From: Caldilineaceae bacterium
GTDB lineage: Bacteria; Chloroflexota; Anaerolineae; Caldilineales; Caldilineaceae
Direction: 5' to 3'
Length of the DNA: 16,677 nucleotides
Assembly: GCA_015494005.1 (NCBI GenBank)
Contig: WGCB01000379.1
Span: 1 to 16,677, forward strand
Shown here: positions 13,223 to 16,677 of the stretch, piece by piece
How positions within the stretch are numbered: the stretch's first letter is position 1
Layout: every line of letters begins with the position of its first letter
Program-made: the position numbers and the translations under genes
Notes under the pieces: generated by a model
What the model saw: only the letters and a program-made list of their open reading frames with translations
What the model was told of the DNA's origin: nothing
Databases searched by the model: none

Positions 13223-14164
13223 CTAGCCCATGTTCCCGGAGGGGGGCTGGGCGCCGTTCCCGGAGGGCGTCTCCGGCCCGCCGCCCTCTTTGAAGAGCTC
13301 CTTGATGCCGCCCAGAGCTCCCAGGATGCCCGAGGCCTCGTAGGGCATGAAGACCTTGGTGGCGGTGCCATTGGCCACCTCTTTCAGGGTGTCCAGGTAC
13401 TGGATGGCGATGAGCTTGTCGTCCGGGTTGGCGTTGCGGATGGCGCTGAAGACGGTGGTGATGGCGTTGGCCTGGCCGGTGGCCTCCACCTCCAGCTTGT
13501 AGCGCTCCGCGTCCGCCACCCGGCGCACCGCCTCCGCCTCGCCCTCGGCCTGCAGGATCACGGACTGGCGCTGGCCTTCCGCCTCCAGGATGGCGGCCCG
13601 CTTCTCCCGCTCTGCCTTCATCTGCCGGTGCATGGCCTGGGTCACGTCCGCGGGCGGGTCGATGCGCTTGATCTCCACCCGCACCACCCGGACGCCCCAC
13701 TTGTCCGTGGCGTCGTCCAGGACCTCCCGCAGCTTGGCGTTGATCACGTCCCGGGAAGTGAGGGCCTGGTCCAGCTCCATCTCGCCGATGACGTTACGCA
13801 GGTTGGTCTGGGCCAGCTTGGTGGCCGCGGTCATGAAGTCGGCCACGTTGTAGACCAGCTTCACCGGGTCCGTGGCCTCGTAGTAGACGATGGCGTCCAC
13901 GGTCACCACCACGTTGTCCCGGGTGATCACCTCCTGGGGCGGCACATCCACCACCTGCTCCCGCATGTCCACCTTGCGCAGGGTGTCCAGGAAAGGGACG
14001 ATGAGGGTCAGGCCCGGGTCCGCCACCCGCTGGAAGCGTCCCAGGCGCTCCACCACGCCCTTCTGGTAGGGGGCGATGATGCGGATGCCCGTCAGGGCCA
14101 GGATGAAGAGGAACAGGGCGATGAGAATGAGTAGAATCACGGCTGAAATGGTTCCGGCAGTCAT
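13223..14164 (-). CDS. SPFH/Band 7 protein (slipin / QmcA-like)
   Basis: 313 residues. One N-terminal membrane helix (about 7-28) is followed by the SPFH domain (about 29-190): [64 protein letters not shown] charged coiled coil (about 180-225) has the typical [17 protein letters not shown] and [21 protein letters not shown] Gly/Pro-rich tail ends it (294-313). Such proteins form large oligomeric membrane microdomain scaffolds and are commonly encoded with NfeD proteins, as here: nfeD is 109 bp upstream on the same strand. AAGGAG lies 6 bases before the ATG. QmcA (YbbK) is the nearest well-known relative. Confidence 0.94.
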   Translation of the reverse strand: MTAGTISAVILLILIALFLFILALTGIRIIAPYQKGVVERLGRFQRVADPGLTLIVPFLDTLRKVDMREQVVDVPPQEVITRDNVVVTVDAIVYYEATDPVKLVYNVADFMTAATKLAQTNLRNVIGEMELDQALTSRDVINAKLREVLDDATDKWGVRVVRVEIKRIDPPADVTQAMHRQMKAEREKRAAILEAEGQRQSVILQAEGEAEAVRRVADAERYKLEVEATGQANAITTVFSAIRNANPDDKLIAIQYLDTLKEVANGTATKVFMPYEASGILGALGGIKELFKEGGGPETPSGNGAQPPSGNMG

Positions 14165-14273
14165 GGAGTTCTCCTTCCGTCTGCAAAACTGGGGGAATCG
14201 ATCGGTTCAGAACGATGTAGCGAAAAGGCAAGCCCGGTTCGGGGTCGGCATGGCGGGGTCGAATCGCCCCCCA

Positions 14274-14753
14274 TCACGTTTGGGGAGGGCGGTCCCCTCC
14301 TTGGGACGGGGGCGGCAGGGGGCGCACCTTCAGGCGCACACCCTCCACGCCCACCACCTCCACCACGGAGCCCTTGGGGATCACGGTGTCGTCCACGGAC
14401 TCGGCCCGCCACTCCTCGGTCTCCACCCGCACCATGCCCGTGTTGGCGATGGGGTCGATGGTCTGCAGGACCACGGCCCGCTTGCCCAAGACCCGGTCGA
14501 TGGCCACGCCCTGGGGCTCTGGCCGGGAGATGCGCTCGGCCAGGGGGCGGGTCAGGAAGAGGGCGACGGCCGAGCCTAGCACGAAGACCAGGAGCTGGCC
14601 CACAAAGCCCACGCCCAGGAAGGCAGCGATGCTGGCCAGCAGGGCCCCCACACCGAAGATGATGATGAAAAAGCCGGTGGTGAAGATCTCGGCCACGAAG
14701 AAGAAAATGGCCAGCACCATCCAGACCCAGGCCAATACCTGTTGATCGACCAT
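14274..14753 (-). CDS. NfeD-family membrane protein (short form)
   Basis: 159 residues. Three hydrophobic helices cover about 6-26, 28-48 and 50-68 (WVWMVLAIFFFVAEIF, GFFIIIFGVGALLASIAAFL, GQLLVFVLGSAVALFL). A soluble OB-fold domain (about 88-145) contains LGKRAVVLQTID, GMVRVETEEWRAES and GSVVEVVGVEGVRLKVRPL. This is the short NfeD1b-type architecture without the ClpP-like protease domain. NfeD OB domains are thought to bind the partner SPFH protein, encoded next. The start is set at 14753 because AGGAGG (14760-14765) is 6 bases before that ATG; the ATG two codons upstream directly abuts it. No clear promoter was found upstream. Confidence 0.92.
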   Translation of the reverse strand: MVDQQVLAWVWMVLAIFFFVAEIFTTGFFIIIFGVGALLASIAAFLGVGFVGQLLVFVLGSAVALFLTRPLAERISRPEPQGVAIDRVLGKRAVVLQTIDPIANTGMVRVETEEWRAESVDDTVIPKGSVVEVVGVEGVRLKVRPLPPPSQGGDRPPQT

Positions 14754-15050
14754 CCGCATCCTCCTCGATTTTCTGGGTTTCTCTGGTCCACATCAAGGGT
14801 GAAAACCGATGAAAACTGCCATCTGTTCCCTTTGGGGCCCTCGATTTGGCGATCCCTGGAGCCCCTTGGTATCCTCATCTTCCTGAACGGTTTCCCGTGG
14901 GCATTTCTTGCATTCCGACACCGGGCTCGTGTGCCTGTTTAACCATAGCGTAAGACCAGACGGGTAAGTTTGCAAGCTCGAAAAAACAGGGGAAAATCCC
15001 CCAGCTCGGGCTGTGGACGGATCCAGCTGGCTCTCAGGAGCGCTCTATCC
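14754..15050. other. Divergent intergenic region between nfeD and the TPR lipoprotein gene
   Basis: About 297 bp with no gene I can support. Promoters for both sides must lie here, but I see no convincing -35/-10 pair. The best - strand match, TTGATG with a 17-bp spacer to GAAAAT upstream of nfeD, is weak. Ribosome sites for both genes are at its edges. Confidence 0.5.
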
Positions 15051-16677
15051 ATGAACACCAGCCACCCGTCCCCCTCCTCGCGGACTCGACCGACCTTCCC
15101 CCTCCTGGCCGTGCTGCTCCTGGCCCTGGGGATCCTGGCGGCCTGCGGCGGGGCTGGCAAAGCCGTCCAACGGGGCCAGTCCGCGCTGGAGCAGGGGGAC
15201 ATGGACAAGGCCGTGGCCGAGTTCACCAAAGCCCTGGACGACGACCCCTCCGCGGAGGAGCGGCTCCAGGCCCTGGCCGGTCGGGCCCAGGCCTACCAGG
15301 CCCAGGGATCCCCGGAGGCGGCTCTGGCCGACTACAGCGCGGCCCTGGATCTCCTCCAGCAGGGGGCCCTGCCCGACGCGGACCCGGTTCCCCTGCTCCA
15401 AGCTCGGGCGGAGATCCTGGCGACCCTCCAGCGCTGGGACGAGGCACTCCTTGATCTTGGCCGGATTTTGGAGCGGCAGCCAGACAACCCCCTGACATTG
15501 CTCAGACGCTCGGAGATCTACGTGAAGATGGCCCGCTGGCAGGACGCCCTGGCGGATCTGGATCGGGTGCTGGCCCAGGATCCCGGCCACCCCGAGGCCC
15601 TGGCCCGGCGGGGCTACGTCCACCTGCAGCTCCGCCACTTCGACCAGGCCATCCAGGACCTGAAGGCAGCCCTGGAGCAGGAGGTGGAGGCCGCCACCAC
15701 GGATCTGGACAGCCGGCGCAACCTCCTGGCCGCCCACTACCGCCTGGCCCAGGCCATGCTGAACCTGGGGGAATACGAGCAAGCCAGCCTGAACTTCTCC
15801 CAGGCCTTGGCCCTGGCCACGGACGACCAGGAGAAGGCGGACATCCTGGCTCAGCGGGGCTACGTGCAGAGCGAACAGGGCAAGCTGGAGGCGGCCCTGA
15901 CCGACCTGAACCAGGCCATCGCCCTGGATCCGAAGCTGGCCACGGCTTACGCCTACCGCTCCTACATTTTCAGCGAGCAAGGGAAATACCCGGAGGCCCT
16001 GGCGGATGCGGAGCAGGCGGTGGCTCTGAGCCAGGGGCTGAGCGACCAGGAGCGGGCCGCCATGCTCCACGCCCGGGCCCTGGCCTACCTCTACACCGGC
16101 CAGTACGAGCAGGCCGTGGCCGACGCCACCCAGGCCATCCAGCTGGGCGGGGAGAACGCGCCCGAATCCGCCCGGACCTACAACGTGCGGGGCCGGGCCT
16201 ACCGGGCCCTGGGGCAGCTCCCCCAGGCCGTGGCCGACGCCAGCAAGGCCATCGAGTTGGGCGCCTCGGACATCACCGGGCTGGGGGATTTCTACTACCA
16301 GCGAGCCCAGGCCAGCTATGGCCAGGGCAACCTGGAGCAGGCCAGGGCGGACCTGGAGGCGGCCATCGCCCTGGGGGAGGGCACGGCCCTGCACTACGCC
16401 TTCCTGGGGGATGTCCTCTTCGAGATGGGGCAGCACACCCAGGCCATCGCCAGCTACCAGCAGGCCATCGCCCTGGACCCCGCGGATCCCTGGCTGCACA
16501 ACTCCCTGGGGGATGTCTACTACGAGCTGGAGAACTGGGGAAAGGCCGAGGAGGAGTACCGGGCGGCCCTGGCCTTGCAGGAGGACGAACCCCTCTTCCA
16601 CGAGAACCTGGGGCTGGTCCTGCGTCTCCAGGAGCGCTACCCGGAGGCCATCGAGAGCTATGACCGGGCCCTGGCCC
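15051..16677 (+). CDS. Large TPR-repeat lipoprotein (partial, runs off the right edge)
   Basis: At least 542 residues, still open at the end of the window. The N-terminus has a signal peptide with lipobox LAAC (Cys32) in LLALGILAACGG, so it is exported and lipid-anchored. From about residue 38 it is tandem tetratricopeptide repeats of about 34 residues, of the type GQSALEQGDMDKAVAEFTKA, GYVHLQLRHFDQAIQDLKAA, GYVQSEQGKLEAALTDLNQA, GDVLFEMGQHTQAIASYQQA. I estimate 13-15 units so far. TPR arrays are protein-binding scaffolds; the partner is unknown. AGGAG (15036-15040) lies 10 bases before the ATG. It is divergent from nfeD. The missing C-terminus could hold more repeats or another domain. Confidence 0.92.
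   Translation, partial: MNTSHPSPSSRTRPTFPLLAVLLLALGILAACGGAGKAVQRGQSALEQGDMDKAVAEFTKALDDDPSAEERLQALAGRAQAYQAQGSPEAALADYSAALDLLQQGALPDADPVPLLQARAEILATLQRWDEALLDLGRILERQPDNPLTLLRRSEIYVKMARWQDALADLDRVLAQDPGHPEALARRGYVHLQLRHFDQAIQDLKAALEQEVEAATTDLDSRRNLLAAHYRLAQAMLNLGEYEQASLNFSQALALATDDQEKADILAQRGYVQSEQGKLEAALTDLNQAIALDPKLATAYAYRSYIFSEQGKYPEALADAEQAVALSQGLSDQERAAMLHARALAYLYTGQYEQAVADATQAIQLGGENAPESARTYNVRGRAYRALGQLPQAVADASKAIELGASDITGLGDFYYQRAQASYGQGNLEQARADLEAAIALGEGTALHYAFLGDVLFEMGQHTQAIASYQQAIALDPADPWLHNSLGDVYYELENWGKAEEEYRAALALQEDEPLFHENLGLVLRLQERYPEAIESYDRALA

Noticed and set aside
15045..16601. A 518-codon open frame on the - strand opposite the TPR gene
   Set aside because: Its apparent repeats are only the antisense image of the TPR repeats. 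The + strand frame has a lipobox signal, a ribosome site and canonical TPR motifs.
1..16677. Search by eye for tRNA, rRNA, CRISPR, transposase or phage genes
   Set aside because: Nothing with the required signatures was found; the only repeats are the short tandem and paired words listed.

Overview
The window is GC-rich, bacterial, and densely packed with genes. It most resembles a Chloroflexota genome, perhaps Caldilineae. This rests on three things: a Thermus-like ba3 oxidase with a tiny subunit IIa, a DUF2089 / YvlB-like (SHOCT-like) operon, and DosS-like GAF kinases. The assignment is by recognition and was not tested by a search. I see no rRNA, tRNA, CRISPR array, insertion sequence or prophage gene.

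Left part (1-4190): the tail of a + strand gene (2-64) and the - strand gene murI converge on a hairpin that can serve both as terminator. On the - strand the order of transcription is a NarL/LuxR response regulator (4190-3525), then proB, proA and murI with gaps of 43, 6 and 3 bp. ProB and ProA are the first two enzymes of proline synthesis from glutamate. MurI turns L-glutamate into D-glutamate for peptidoglycan.

Middle (4191-10716): a 246-bp intergenic region with a 15-bp tandem repeat and two strong promoter-like sites that face each other separates the response regulator from a divergent GAF histidine kinase. Next come a stand-alone receiver protein, a SCO-family protein that lacks the usual copper-binding histidine, a complete three-subunit B-type (ba3) haem-copper oxidase (subunits IIa, II and I; the 39-residue IIa gene is easy to miss), a terminator, and a lipoprotein cytochrome c. 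The layout suggests a two-component system next to a terminal respiratory branch that it may control.

Right part (10717-16677): a - strand operon encodes a 79-residue unknown protein, a DUF2089 zinc-ribbon/HTH regulator, a beta-repeat protein and a small SHOCT-like protein. It is driven by a TTGACA-type promoter in an unusually AT-rich stretch. Three of its four products carry the same roughly 30-residue module. Upstream lies an NfeD/SPFH membrane pair with a strong terminator. Divergent from that is a large TPR lipoprotein gene that runs off the window's right edge. Together these look like an envelope or membrane-homeostasis neighbourhood; that is inference.
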